From assembly GCF_000787575.1 (NCBI RefSeq), contig NW_012236531.1:1759396-1823395 (forward strand): DNA of 64,000 nt, written 5' to 3'. Shown one piece after another: positions 1-11,083 of the stretch. The DNA is from Acytostelium subglobosum LB1 (taxonomy: Eukaryota > Evosea > Eumycetozoa > Acytosteliales > Acytosteliaceae). Numbering within the stretch: position 1 is the stretch's first letter; each line of letters begins with the position of its first letter. The notes below the pieces were generated by a model. It was not told the origin of the DNA, did no database searches, and saw only the letters and a program-made list of their open reading frames with translations. Both the position numbers and the translations under genes were made by a program.

Positions 1-55
1 GTTGTTAGTTTGGTTGTTCGAGGTAGAGACTGGGACAGGCGATGTATGCTTACCT

Positions 56-1606
56 GTTTGACTTCAATGCATAGGCTATTGCTTTGGCACCAGTGTCTGT
101 GATTTCGTTGATGCTTAGATTGAGAAGAGTGAGTGACTTGTTCTTCAATAGCATGTTGGCAAGTGCACTGGCCTCTTGATCACCAATGTTTGGTGTGAAG
201 CTCATTCGAAGGTAACCCTCATATCCATTGATATGAAGTGAGTGAATGATACCATTGTTCTGAAGACTCTGTGCAATTAGCGACAATGAGTTTCCATTCA
301 AAGGTAATATCTCTGGTGCTGTATATTCTTCATCACAATATCTGATTGGCATGCGAGTCATCAAAGGTTAGTCATCATCACAATACACATAACTTGAATG
401 AGTGTCCTACATACTTAACATAAGTCCTCTTCTCGCATCGATTAACGTTCTCATTGGCATTCTCTCCAATGATACGTAGACTCCACATCAACTCTAAAAG
501 ATTTGAATCGTTGCTGTATAGTCTCTCAATGATTCGACCGACAACTTCACTGTTGGTCTTGGCATTGGATGACTTGGTGATGGAGGCCGTCGAGGAATTG
601 ACCGTGATGGGCAGGTCGAGGTAGTCGCAACCTTCGACCAACGACTGCAGAGTCCAATGTCTGTCGGTGGGACTGGTTGGATTCTGTTTCAGTGAGTATC
701 CAGGACATAGACCATAGATCAGATTGTGTCCAATCTCACCGCCCTGAGTCTTCACCCAGGACATTGCGTAACTACCTGGCTGTGAGCTAGGTCTTATCAA
801 GAATGTGCCCTGTGCGCGCGCGTGTGTGTGTAAGTGGACATTGCGTTGTTTGTCCCTTCCTTCACGTGCTCCCTGCCTGCCTGCCTATGAGGTGCTTACA
901 ATTGGTTTGGAGGTTAACAATGCGATTGAAACATCACGGGTGGCCTCTTTGTGGAACCATGATTGGTCGAGATCCTCAGACTTCATGTTGAACTCTATTC
1001 TACCTAGGTTCTGTTGATTGGTCATATGATTGGGTCTATTGTTTAGATAGATCTTGGCCATTGAGTAATAACTATCCTCATTGTTTGATGGTGATCCACT
1101 CTGACTACTTGATTCTAATGTTATGGTTGAATGAATGAATGAATGAATGAATGAATGAATGATGTTAGCATGCACCTCACTTCAACAACATTAACATATA
1201 TGTATGTATACATACTTGGTGAACTTGTCATTCTATCTGATGGACCACCACCGCCACCGCCAGATGTAGACAGACCTGTAACGCCATTGTTTGAACCAGT
1301 AGAGGTGGTCAATCCAGATGAACCACTGCTACTGTCAGAGTTGGTAGAGTTGGTAGAGTTGGCCAAATCGAATGATGTCATGTTGTTGTTGTTATTATTG
1401 AACCGACTTGTCGTAGTAGGTGTCAAAGTACCTGTTGCTGTTGTAGTACTTGTTGTTGATGTTGTTGAAGTTGTAGATGTTGTTGTTGTTGTTATTGTTG
1501 GTGTAGTTGGTGTAGTTGGTGCGTCGTCCGCTCCAGGTATATAATCGTATGATGCTAGAGGTGATGATGATGATGTTGTTGAAGTAACCTGAGGATTGAT
1601 GTTCAT
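56..1606 (-). CDS. lrrB: SH2 domain plus leucine-rich-repeat protein, LrrB-like (partial, 3' end outside window)
   Basis: Multi-exon gene whose 3' end lies beyond base 1. The first exon (about 1216-1606) encodes a low-complexity Thr/Ser/Asn/Gly N-terminus starting MNINPQVTS. The second (about 906-1115) ends with an SH2 start containing WFHKEATRD. The third (about 414-804) continues with IRPSSQPGSYAMSWVK, the phosphotyrosine-pocket Arg motif of SH2 domains, then IGHNLIYG and SLVEGCDYL. The last visible exon (about 56-370) carries leucine-rich repeats of the ribonuclease-inhibitor type (LLNLSINEITDTGAKAIAYA). A donor-like AG/GTAAG lies at about 55. SH2 plus LRR in one dictyostelid protein matches LrrB, reported to partner the SH2 protein CblA in regulating gene expression. 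The architecture is seen; the orthology is inference. An in-frame upstream Met at 1753 precedes basic, UTR-like sequence, so I chose 1606. Confidence 0.65.
1128..1161. repeat. TGAA tetranucleotide microsatellite in an intron
   Basis: About eight tandem copies of the GAAT/TGAA unit lie inside the intron between the first two coding exons of the SH2/LRR gene. Similar tracts recur in introns and leaders throughout the window. Confidence 0.9.
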
Positions 1607-2036
1607 CCTCCCAAACGACCACTGGTCTATGACTGACTGATTGCACAGCAGAATACTATTACTAAAGTTTGTTTGATTGATTAAATATATAACTCTATTT
1701 GTGTCTTTGCTTTTTGCTTTGCTTTGTTTGTTGTTGAACAGCCTCCTCCTCAACGATGTAATAATGGGTGAGTGGATGGTGTTGACACCCGTTGTCTTTA
1801 GCTAAAACAACAAGGAAAAAGAAAAGAATGAAGATGTATTTGTGTTTATGTTTATGTGTATCTGTTTGTGTGTATGAGTATGATGATGTTTGAGCTGTGT
1901 TTGAAATTGAAAGGTGCTCAGTACTTTGAAAAGAAGACGATGTTTTTTGGTGTTTTGCAAACAAATAATAAAAATAAAGTTTGATGATGACGTATTATTA
2001 TGGTTATAATATGATTGATGAACAGTGTGTACCACC

Positions 2037-3539
2037 TTATGGATGAGTGTTGTTACAACACTTGGCACCGAGTTGACTTGATACGTAGTCCCTGATTTGA
2101 TTGACATCTAGTTTGAGATCGATTTTGTTCAGTTTGGATGTTGTAGATTGTTGTTGGAGCAGTTGTTTGGTGGGCTCAAACTGGTTCTCAATGTCAACCT
2201 GACCTTTTGTAGCCTCCTTGACAGTGTCACCAAACTTTGCTGGATGTGCAGTGGACAGACACACCAGGGCATCTGCCGGCCTGCTCAAATTGGCATAGTT
2301 GGTCAATGTACATAGTCCGTGTGCCTTGGCACCGGCCACACCAACAGCTGTATGTGGATCCATAAGGTAGTTGAGTTGTTTGTGATACTCTGCAATCGTG
2401 TCCAATATCTCTTGGTGTCCTACTGATGAGGACACAAAGCCATCGTTGACAGAGACACTGTTCATCTGCTCACGCGACATACTGAAGCGTCCAGTCGTGT
2501 TGAATGTATGCATCAGGTTGACCAACTGGGCAGGGTCCTCCTTGCAAAGATAGTAGAGATATCGTTCAAAGTTACTGGCCACATTGATGTCCATTGCTGG
2601 CGCCACTGTTGGTATGACTGTGTTGGGCTTGCTATATTCGCCGGTGGAGAAGAAGCGATAAAGGATGTCATTCTGGTTGGTGGATACGATGAGGTTGTTC
2701 ACGGGCAGTCCCATCTTTCTGGCGTAGAATCCAGCCAGTATATCACCAAAGTTACCGGTGGGCACAGAGAATGTGACAGACTTGCCCTCACCTAGTATGT
2801 CTTGAACACGGAAGTAGGCGTAGAAGTAGTAGACCATCTGTGCAAGGATACGGGCCCAGTTGATTGAGTTGACCGCCCCTAGGTTGTGGGCCTTCTTGAA
2901 GGTGAGATCACTCATTATCGTCTTGACGGCTGATTGACAATCATCAAAGGTACAGTCCGAGATGCAAAGTGGATGTACATTATGATCGAGCACTGTGGTC
3001 ATCTGTAGCTCCTGCACCGCTGAGATCCTGCCAGCGGGGTAGAGCACAAAGAGGTTGATATTCTCGCGACCCTTGAGACCGTGGATGGCTGCACTTCCAG
3101 TGTCGCCAGATGTTGCCACGACCACAGAGAGACGTTCATTGTCACGCTTAAGAATGTACTCAAAGAGGTTGCCCAAGAACTGCAGGGCGACATCTTTGAA
3201 GCTAAAGGTTGGTCCATGGAACAGCTCCAGTATGAAGGTGTTGTTGTTCTCATCCAGTCGTTTGAGAGGTGTGACGGCATCGTTTGAGAATGTGGCATAT
3301 GATCTATTAACAAGATCACGTAGATCATTCTCTGGTATCTCTGAGCGATCGATATACATTGACAATATATTGAATGATATCTCTTGGAATGATTGACTAC
3401 GCCATTGATCCAACATCTGTTGTGATACCTGTGGCACTGACTCTGGTACAAGCAATCCACCATCATCAGCCAATCCCATCTTTACAGCATCAATGAATGA
3501 CAATCCATTTACAGTTCCTCTTGTACTTTTATATTTCAT
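2037..3539 (-). CDS. thrC: Threonine synthase (PLP-dependent)
   Basis: Single-exon gene of 500 residues. It converts O-phosphohomoserine to threonine with pyridoxal phosphate. The N-terminus MKYKSTRGTVNGLSFIDAV matches the family start. The PLP-lysine motif HGPTFSFKDVALQFLGN is at about residues 108-124, followed by the ATSGDTGSAA phosphate/substrate loop and SVPTGNFGDILAGFYA. Length and motifs fit the fungal/bacterial-type threonine synthase, which is about 500 residues. The reading frame is open for 42 more codons upstream (to 3665), but those encode a His/Ile/Leu-rich stretch from microsatellite DNA, so the start at 3539 is preferred. A THNSL-type threonine-synthase-like protein is possible but less likely given full motif conservation. 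No targeting peptide is evident. Confidence 0.93.
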   Translation of the reverse strand: MKYKSTRGTVNGLSFIDAVKMGLADDGGLLVPESVPQVSQQMLDQWRSQSFQEISFNILSMYIDRSEIPENDLRDLVNRSYATFSNDAVTPLKRLDENNNTFILELFHGPTFSFKDVALQFLGNLFEYILKRDNERLSVVVATSGDTGSAAIHGLKGRENINLFVLYPAGRISAVQELQMTTVLDHNVHPLCISDCTFDDCQSAVKTIMSDLTFKKAHNLGAVNSINWARILAQMVYYFYAYFRVQDILGEGKSVTFSVPTGNFGDILAGFYARKMGLPVNNLIVSTNQNDILYRFFSTGEYSKPNTVIPTVAPAMDINVASNFERYLYYLCKEDPAQLVNLMHTFNTTGRFSMSREQMNSVSVNDGFVSSSVGHQEILDTIAEYHKQLNYLMDPHTAVGVAGAKAHGLCTLTNYANLSRPADALVCLSTAHPAKFGDTVKEATKGQVDIENQFEPTKQLLQQQSTTSKLNKIDLKLDVNQIRDYVSSQLGAKCCNNTHP

Positions 3540-3595
3540 TGTTATATATAATATATATTGTAGCAGTAGTAGTAATATGTGTATATTGGTGTGAT

Positions 3596-3636
3596 GAATG
3601 AATGAATGAGAATGTAGAATGAATGAATGAATGTGT
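3596..3636. repeat. GAAT tetranucleotide tract upstream of threonine synthase
   Basis: Two interrupted runs of the GAAT unit lie just upstream of the threonine synthase start, probably in the 5' leader. They explain the spurious upstream extension of that reading frame. Confidence 0.85.
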
Positions 3637-3776
3637 GATCCAGTTGTTAATTGAACAACACTCATTACACAACCCCCAATCTTGGCTCAAACCCACCATC
3701 AATGGGGTTGATTTGACCTCACGTTGACCCTGATTAGGATTGAGTAATACAAATAATAATATATATATTAATGTGA

Positions 3777-6548
3777 TCATGGCATTATTGTTTGAAGAGG
3801 ATGGTTTCCTTTGCAACATGAGAGTGAATGGTTCTCTGAGGAAAAGACTGATTCGAGTGGATTCCATGCACGACACTTGGCACAGAGGACTTTGTGTTGC
3901 TTGATTCTGATCAGTTCAGAGTCGACGTGCATCAATGACTCGTTGAGTGAGATGTACTGCTCGGTCAACAACTTCATCTGCATGTCATAGTTGACGCGAG
4001 TGACCTCCAACTCATCCTTGGTGTTCTTGACCTGCTTGAGTGCCTCGTCCAACTCACCCTTGACACTGTCATTGGACTGACCCTTCTTCAACAGGTTGTT
4101 GTACTGCTCGTAGTATCTCAATGCCTTGGCGTCAATATTGGATATCTTGTTCAACAATTGATTCATCTTATTCTCATAGAATATCCTCATCTCTTTCTCC
4201 CTCTCCTTGTCCTCGAATGAGAAGTTGAGTGACTGGTTGGTGATGACAATGTGTTAGCAATGAATGTTGAATGATTGATTGATCAAGGCAATACATACAT
4301 CTGATGCCTCACCAGTCTCATCGAGTACTTTGAGCTTGAACCTGCCTGATGGTGCAACGTCAATGCTTGTTGTTGCGATTGGTGATTCGTTTTGGTTCTG
4401 ATTTGGAATGACCACGACAATGTTGTCATTGCCAAAGGTTGGACTACCAGTGCCACTGCTTCCACTGCCTGATCCCTTGTTGGTACTGGCTTCAGTTATG
4501 CCCTCTACACTCTCTTGGTGGTGACCACCAAGTGATGGAGAATGTGGTGAACTTGATGTTGCCTGTTGTAGTTGGCTATCCATGTCACCAGATACATCGA
4601 CAAGTGAACTGCTTGGTGAGAATGAAGATGGTGGTGGTGTGGCAGTGGATTGAACAGAGGGACTTGCTTGTTGTGTAGTAGGTTGGACATCGTCGTCCAT
4701 CAGATTGACCAATGTTTGTTGAGGTGCTTGTTGTTGTTGAGGTTGCTGCTTCAGCTGCTTCAGTGAGAGCTCGAGTTGCTGTGACTTCTTCTCCATCTGA
4801 CTGATAATAGATCTCTGCTCCTCAATCTTGGAGTTGAGTAGATTCCTCTGATGCTTCAGTAGACCTTGGTGTTGATCGGATAGTTGTCTAACCTCATTCT
4901 TATGATTGGCATTCAACTCCTCTATATCCTTCTCAAGCTTTTGCTTCATTGATGCATAGTTGGCAATGTCTGTCTCTATCTGTGATTCAAACTTCTTGTT
5001 GGATAATGTCTAGTTGTTTGGATTGATTGATTGAATGAATGAGTGATTGATTGGACTTTGCTCAATGTAGATAGTATAACTTACCAATCTATCCAGAGTC
5101 TCCTTCAAATCTCCGATATCCTTGTTTGCAGTGACCAAGAGATGCTCCTTATGAGTCAAGTCGTCCTTGACGGTATTGAGTGTGAATGCATTCTCCTCCT
5201 TCTCCAATGACAATCTGTTCAACTTGTCTGTGATTGGATTGATTGGTTAGACTTAGGTGATCACCTGATCACTGGATAATGCCAAAGGTATAGATATCAT
5301 ACCATTCAATAGGGTCATCTCCTTCTTGTTGACATTGTCAGAGTTCTTGATCCTGTCGTGATGGGTGCCAATGATTGTGGACATCTCAGAGAGATGTTGT
5401 GAGAATATTGATTGAAGATAAGCAACCATTGTTCTATATGCTGGCTTCCAATGCTCAGGATTGATAACAGTGTTGATAGAGTCCTTGTTGATATCCACTG
5501 AGAAGTCCTTGTCGAATACCAAGCTCTCAAAGTTGATCCTCTCACTCGATGGTGTTACATTCTCAAGAGGGTAGTCCTAATCAATCAGAGTAAGTAAGTA
5601 AGAATGGATGGTGAACATCATGCACAACTACTACTACTACATACCAAGGTGATCACAGGCGTATTGTCGATGCAGTTCCTAATCAACTCGTTTGTCTGTT
5701 CGAACAGATCATCTCGTAGTCTAATGCTTGATATCAACCTGATGACAACAACAAAGACATGTCAGTTAGTCTGTAATATGATGTTCATCATAGTCTACAC
5801 TTACTTCTTAACACCAGCTTGCAGTGACTCTATAGTATCTCTTAATCCTTGTGTCTGTTGTACTAGTTTAAACTCGCTTTCCTTCTGAGACTGGATCAAC
5901 TCCTCGATATGTTTGTTCTTCTCTTGCAACAGAGTATCCTTCTCTGCGATCGTCTGCTTCAGATGAGTCTCCATCATCTTGAATGCAGTCTCCTTCTCAT
6001 TGGCTACACTATGTAGACTCTCTATTGGTAATACAGAAGGTGTTAACATCCGTCCATCACTATAATCATCATCATCACTCTCAAGCTAGATCATACGATT
6101 GTCATCTATCTTCTCCTGTAACTCGCTCCTCAGTATATTGATCTCTTCATCCTTGCGTTGTAACTCCACCTTTGAACCAAACAGTTTGAATGAACTACCC
6201 TCCTTCTTCTCATTCATCTGATCCTGCATCGTCTGCAATCTCTTTGTAAGACGTTGATTGTTGAACTCCAATACATCATGTTCCTGCATAGCAGTACTCA
6301 ACGCCTGTTGTCTCTCCTTCAACTCTTTATCCAAATCACCAGACTTTTGTTGTTCCTATACATATGATGATATTGTTAATCGCACATTATTATCAAACAA
6401 CAAACAACAACTATATTACTTGTATGATAGCCTTCTTTAGAACAGCATTCTGTGTCTTTAACTTCTGATAGTTGGCAACGATCTTTTGTATCTTGTCATT
6501 GTCCAATGGTGAAGTTAACTGGCTCAATCCACCAGTATTGTTCTCCAT
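3777..6548 (-). CDS. ppp1r21: PPP1R21 (KLRAQ-motif) orthologue, FERRY complex / Rab5 effector subunit
   Basis: About eight exons giving roughly 790 residues, close to human PPP1R21 (about 780). The N-terminus contains KIVANYQKLKTQNAVLKKAI, equivalent to the KLRAQ motif. Long coiled coils follow, then a central region (about 5260-5579: HWKPAYRTMVAYLQSIFSQH). The C-terminal coiled coil IFYENKMNQLLNKI, RYYEQYNNLLKK and MKLLTEQYISLNESL lines up with the family C-terminus. In animals this protein is the Fy-2 subunit of the endosomal FERRY complex, which links Rab5 endosomes to mRNA. A low-complexity Gln/Pro/Ser/Gly insert sits at about 4320-4770. After the last coiled coil there is a Cys-rich tail with CAKC and CC, absent from the human protein as I recall it. 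Exon boundaries are approximate; the family call is firm. Confidence 0.83.
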
Positions 6549-6785
6549 GGTGTGGTGTATATAATAGATTATAACTATACCTCTATTACTACTACTACTA
6601 CTATACTATTATTCGATTGATTGATTGATGTGACAAAGACAAGAAGTAGTAGTGATGTTCCTCAAGGGATATTGCCCCTAACCCCCCACACATTGGTGAT
6701 TTGAGGTGCGAATGAATGACTTTATTCTTCCCGCATTCCACAATTCTGAAGATACCTGACACGTGTCAATCAACCAGTCGACTGA

Positions 6786-7865
6786 TCATATCTCGCTATT
6801 GGCTCTAATATCATCTCTAATGTTGTATGCCTGTGCAATGATCTGTTTGATCATTATGATGATGAAGTGGTCGTTAGTCACATGACATCAACTACATTCG
6901 AATCAATCAATCAAACTTACCTGATCCATGTCAATGCCTGGAAGATGTTGGAGGAATCCAAGTATCTCAGAGTGCTCAAGTTCGAGTAGCTCTTCGGAAA
7001 AGTTCATTAGGATGGCTAAACATACGAATATGTGAAGATCAAGACCAAGCTGTGCCGACAGATATGTGTCCCAAAGACGAAGCACACACTCCAAAGGCAG
7101 CTCAACACTGAGCAGATACTGAAGCCAACTCATGGCCCAGTCATTGCTATTGATCTCCTCCTCCTCAAAGTGATTGAACCTAAATGCAATGTTAGTCCAC
7201 TTCCACATTATGACGTCCAATCAATCGAGAGACGACAGACACTTACAGTTCAGGAATGAGTGATCTAAAGTACATCATGAATCTGGACAGTTTGGTAGTG
7301 ATGCTATCCTGAGCGAGGTTCTCTTCGATACGCTTCATCATTGATACATAGCAGTAGAATGTCTCACTCTCTGACTGCAACGTACACATGAATGGACCCA
7401 ATATAGCCAGCATACCAAAGTTATACTCTATATCATTATTATAGTTGATATAAGATATAATGATATTCTCTATCTTGTTCCTATTCTCAACAGATTGTAA
7501 ATCAAACTTTACTCTTGATTCCTGTTGTTGTTGTTGTTGGTTAGTACATTACTCAATCAATATCAATCAATCAAACATTATAGCTTACTTACTTTACTAT
7601 GTATCTGATATCTCTTTAGATGATTCCTTATCCTTTTCGTAATCTCCGAATCATTCTTATCTATCTCTTTATACTCTTGTTGTTGTTGACTCTTGACACG
7701 CTCCTCCTCTGACTTGTCATTCTTTGATATACCCAACAAGTACTTCCAAACCTCTGCTCTAACACGTTCAGGTATACCATGTCTTGACACTGCCGTCAAC
7801 TTATTCATATCAATGTACACCTCTGTACCCAATATCTCCATAAACTCTTCTTCAGTGCATGCCAT
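6786..7865 (-). CDS. TBC-domain protein with degenerate Rab-GAP catalytic motifs
   Basis: Four exons (about 7598-7865, 7253-7531, 6922-7180 and 6786-6842), giving roughly 300 residues, essentially only a TBC domain. The start MACTEEEFMEILG is followed by the TBC motif RHGIPERVRAEVWKYLLG. The second exon has the helix IENIIISYINYNNDIEYNFGM. The third has ELPLECVLRLWDTYLSAQ, the usual RLWD motif. The glutamine-finger motif normally reads YCQG or YVQG; here it reads YNFG. The usual IxxDxxR arginine-finger motif is not recognisable in the IDKNDSEITKRIRNHL region. So the fold is supported but classical dual-finger GAP catalysis is doubtful. Its promoter abuts PPP1R21 (237 bp, same strand). I cannot assign a named TBC subfamily. 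Confidence 0.75.
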
Positions 7866-8110
7866 TATTGTTGTTATTTATATGTATGTATTATAATTAT
7901 CTGTTTGTGACTCTGAGATGATGCTGTGAAACGATTCAAAGATGATCTTTTGAAGATGCATCCCTGCATCCATTTTTAGAATAAGTATATCAAAGTTTGT
8001 AGTTGTAATACTAAATACACTTGTAGGTTGAGTGATGTTTATGTATGGTAATGGACATCGTTGTCTCATCACAAAGAAGAGGAAGAAGAGAGATGATCAC
8101 CTTAGNTTTA

Positions 8111-9056
8111 TTAGAGTAATAAGGTAATGGACGTAGAAATAAATATGGTGGAAAAAGAGAGGAGGAGAGTGGAAAAGGAGAAGGAGGAAGGACGTGAAAA
8201 AATGGAGTTGGCGTTAGATGTAGATGGCATTGTCATTGTAGTTGTACTGGTAGTGGATGGTGGAATGGTTGTTGTGGTCGTGGTGGTAGAAGTAGTTGTG
8301 GATGGGCCAGTAGTAGTTGTAGATGCGTCTGTCACTGAAGTAGTACATGAAACTGATGAACATACAGTTGTAGCTGTAGTTGTAGATGGAGAAGTAGTTG
8401 TTGTTGTCGTTGTAGTTGTGGTGGTAGTGGTTGTTGCTGGCGTTGGATCACATGATATGTTGTCTTGATTTGGATAGTAGGCCTCAAGTATCAATGGAGC
8501 ACGGAGAAAGATTGTGGAGGTGTTGCCCACATCAATGTACAATTGAATGTTCTTGGATTGGTCTGGACATTGCATGAGAATGGTGGTCGATGAGTTGAGA
8601 CCCTTGCCGAGGTTGCTAAACGTGAAGATGGTACCAAAGTACTTTCCAAAGATTGTGGACCATGTTATTTGTCTCTCGCCTCTCTGACCAGGCTCAGCGG
8701 CGGTAAGATTGACCTGCTTAATGCTCTTTGAGATGGTGGTATCATTGACATAGAGCCAGAAGCTGACAGTCTCACTTGTTGCATTATAAGTCAAGTTGTA
8801 GTATCCATTCATTTCAGTCTCAAATGGAGCTGGCAATGAACTGTTTGAGAATGTGCCAGTGTAGTTGGCTGCTCTAAATTCTAAATGACCGTTGTTTGGG
8901 GGTTAGACCTTGGATTGGACTGCTGTTGGAATCCAAAACAATGAGGAAATAACAATGACACATACTGTAGCCTTCTGATCTTGAAACGAGAAGAGTAGAG
9001 GACAACAATACTATGAACAACAATCCGTTGAACAATGTTGAAAGTTTGATTGACAT
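8111..9056 (-). CDS. Thr-rich cell-surface protein, probable GPI anchor
   Basis: Two exons. The first (about 8967-9056) encodes MSIKLSTLFNGLLFIVLLSS, a classic signal peptide. The second (8111 to about 8880) encodes a globular N-glycosylated domain of about 120 residues (NYTGTF, YNLTYNATSETVSFWLYVN, TIFGKYFGTIFTF), then a Thr/Ser mucin-like stalk interrupted by CSSVSC. It ends with a hydrophobic tail (FSTLLLSFSTIFISTSITLL) with no charged cytoplasmic end, typical of a GPI signal. The ectodomain family is not recognised. A single unresolved base (8106) lies just beyond the stop. A valine-rich frame on the opposite strand is only the shadow of the Thr repeat. Confidence 0.72.
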
Positions 9057-10118
9057 GTTTGAATGATTTATAATATGACAATAGTCTATAATTAGTCTTG
9101 CATGTGTATAAATAATATGTATATAATGTTGTTCTTATTCTTTGTATAAAGATGGAATGATTGTTGAATAGAGAGACTGACTGAATGAATGAATGACAGG
9201 ATTGAATTGATAGATTGATGAAGCTGTCAACCACAACAACATCATCATCAAGAGCAATAACAGTTTTAGACGATGTACCAAAAGTTATACGACCACCCAA
9301 CATGGAGAGGTAGGCAGTGTGTCTACTGGTGTNCCTTGCTATATCTACTGGTGTAAGGTTTGGTATGTGGAATCTAGATCCACCTCTACCTCTGATCCCC
9401 CCTTGTTTCTCATGCCAATTCGCCCACCAGGCTGCAAAGAAACTTTCGACCAGTTGTCAAAAAAAAAAAATCATCCGATGAGAGTGTCACTTGTCAGAGG
9501 GTACCTCCCTGTCAGTGAAATAAACAAAGTGATCAACTGACAGGATGAGCGACACAAAAGATAAAATCAGTTTTGGATGATTTTTATAATCTCGACTATT
9601 GGCGAGATACAAATAATGTGTCAACATGTATTAATATCTGAAAAATAAGAAGTTGTTCTATTAATGGCGGTTGGACAGACATGATGATGTTGCTGCCTAG
9701 ACTTGGCGATCATCACATCCATCACACTAATGATGTACCTCATTGCCCACAAACAATGAATGAATCTGCTCTGCTGGTCACATTGGTTCTAAGACCAAAA
9801 AGAAAGAAATAATTATGATCTGATCATAACAGAGATAGGTCCACGTGACACAAATTTACAGAAGTATGTATCTTTGTTTGTTCAGTTGATAGGTTTGAAC
9901 ATCATCTATTATATCTCTTGAGAGTTATGCGCATGTTGTTGTCTATCTCTCTCTCAGATATCTTGTTATAGGATGAATGGAGCATCTAGACGCAAATTAT
10001 GCTTCTTGCGGGAAATGTTTTGAAGTAGTTCGCAGCTGCCTCATTTCGGCCTTATCATAATAATGTTTGGTAGGAGATAGATATAACTCTATAACTTATA
10101 ATAATAATAATAATAATA
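9057..10118. other. Intergenic region, divergent promoters
   Basis: About 1.06 kb between two divergently transcribed genes. It has an unresolved base at 9333, a short A-run near 9460 and AT-rich DNA. The 73-codon frame at 9319-9540 has no homology I recognise. I see no RNA gene or repeat element here. Confidence 0.5.
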
Positions 10119-10982
10119 ATGTTTGCTACGAGAAAGAAGTTCTTCATATTCGTTGCTATTGTATTGTTTCTATTCTCCTACTATCTATTCTTGAGCTATA
10201 GTCTAGAGAGAGCACAACATAAAGATGAACAACTACAAAATGAACGTCATAAACAGCCACAATACAAAGGAGTTGATGATGATACTATAGATACAAAGGA
10301 TAATGATGATGATGATGATGATACAAAGAACAACAATAACAACAATAATAACAATAATAATAATAATGATTTACATGATAAACGAGATAATAATGACAAC
10401 CAACCACCACCAACAAAGAAGGTAGACATCCCTATTGTAGTACAAAATGATGACGAGGACAAGGATGTACATATCAAAGTTAATGATGATGATGATAAAG
10501 ATAAAGTGGACATCGATCAAGTTTGTAGAGAGGGTAACTCTGCTCTGCCAAGGACTGTATACTTTATCAATGACATGGATGACACTCATGAGTTTGACAA
10601 CACTGTTGGACTGCTGCAAGCATTGCTCGCAGCCAAGCTTGCCTATCCAATTGACTCTGCAGTATCATATCACGCTGGCATGGGCAATGGTACATTGAAG
10701 GATCACATGGAGACAACGGCACTTCGATACCGTGCCAACAGTAAACACTTCTCAAAGACTCTGTTGGATTCTGTACGTATGGCCACATGTACTGTACTGA
10801 TTGTTGGGGATCTAAACGATCACAAGTCATTCAACGATGGGCTCAATTCTGCGCTCAAATCAATCGATAGCTTCCATTCAAAGGACATCGATGTCAGGTC
10901 GATCAAAGCTGAGAATGTCCCAGCCAAAGGAAGTGATGCTCTGTTTGTTTATCGAGAGTTATCAGTGGCTCCTGCAGTGTAA
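10119..10982 (+). CDS. Type II membrane protein of unknown function
   Basis: Single exon, 287 residues. The N-terminus MFATRKKFFIFVAIVLFLFS is a signal anchor with basic residues before a hydrophobic span of about 20 residues. It is followed by an Asp/Asn/Lys low-complexity linker (residues about 50-135, including 13 Asn in a row). The C-terminal domain of about 150 residues starts near VCREGNSALPRTVYFINDMDD and contains VGLLQALLAAKLAYP and CTVLIVGDLNDHKSF. The layout resembles Golgi type II proteins, but I see no DxD glycosyltransferase motif I would trust and do not recognise the domain. The gene converges with tubulin cofactor C, about 100 nt away. Confidence 0.7.
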   Translation: MFATRKKFFIFVAIVLFLFSYYLFLSYSLERAQHKDEQLQNERHKQPQYKGVDDDTIDTKDNDDDDDDTKNNNNNNNNNNNNNDLHDKRDNNDNQPPPTKKVDIPIVVQNDDEDKDVHIKVNDDDDKDKVDIDQVCREGNSALPRTVYFINDMDDTHEFDNTVGLLQALLAAKLAYPIDSAVSYHAGMGNGTLKDHMETTALRYRANSKHFSKTLLDSVRMATCTVLIVGDLNDHKSFNDGLNSALKSIDSFHSKDIDVRSIKAENVPAKGSDALFVYRELSVAPAV

Positions 10983-11083
10983 TCAAGGAATCAACAACAA
11001 GTAATCTTCGAATAAATAGAGGCCTGGATCAAACATCTGGCCAGTAGTATATATTATATATTGATTGAGGACAACTATCCTCC

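Noticed and set aside
3540-3665. N-terminal extension of threonine synthase
   Set aside because: Derived from GAAT and TA repeats; the family start is MKYKSTRG.
8127-8468. Valine-rich open frame opposite the Thr-rich surface protein
   Set aside because: It is the reverse complement of Thr codon repeats, so it is a shadow, not a gene.
9319-9540. 73-codon frame in the gap near an unresolved base
   Set aside because: Contains an N, has no recognisable domain and no splice partners.
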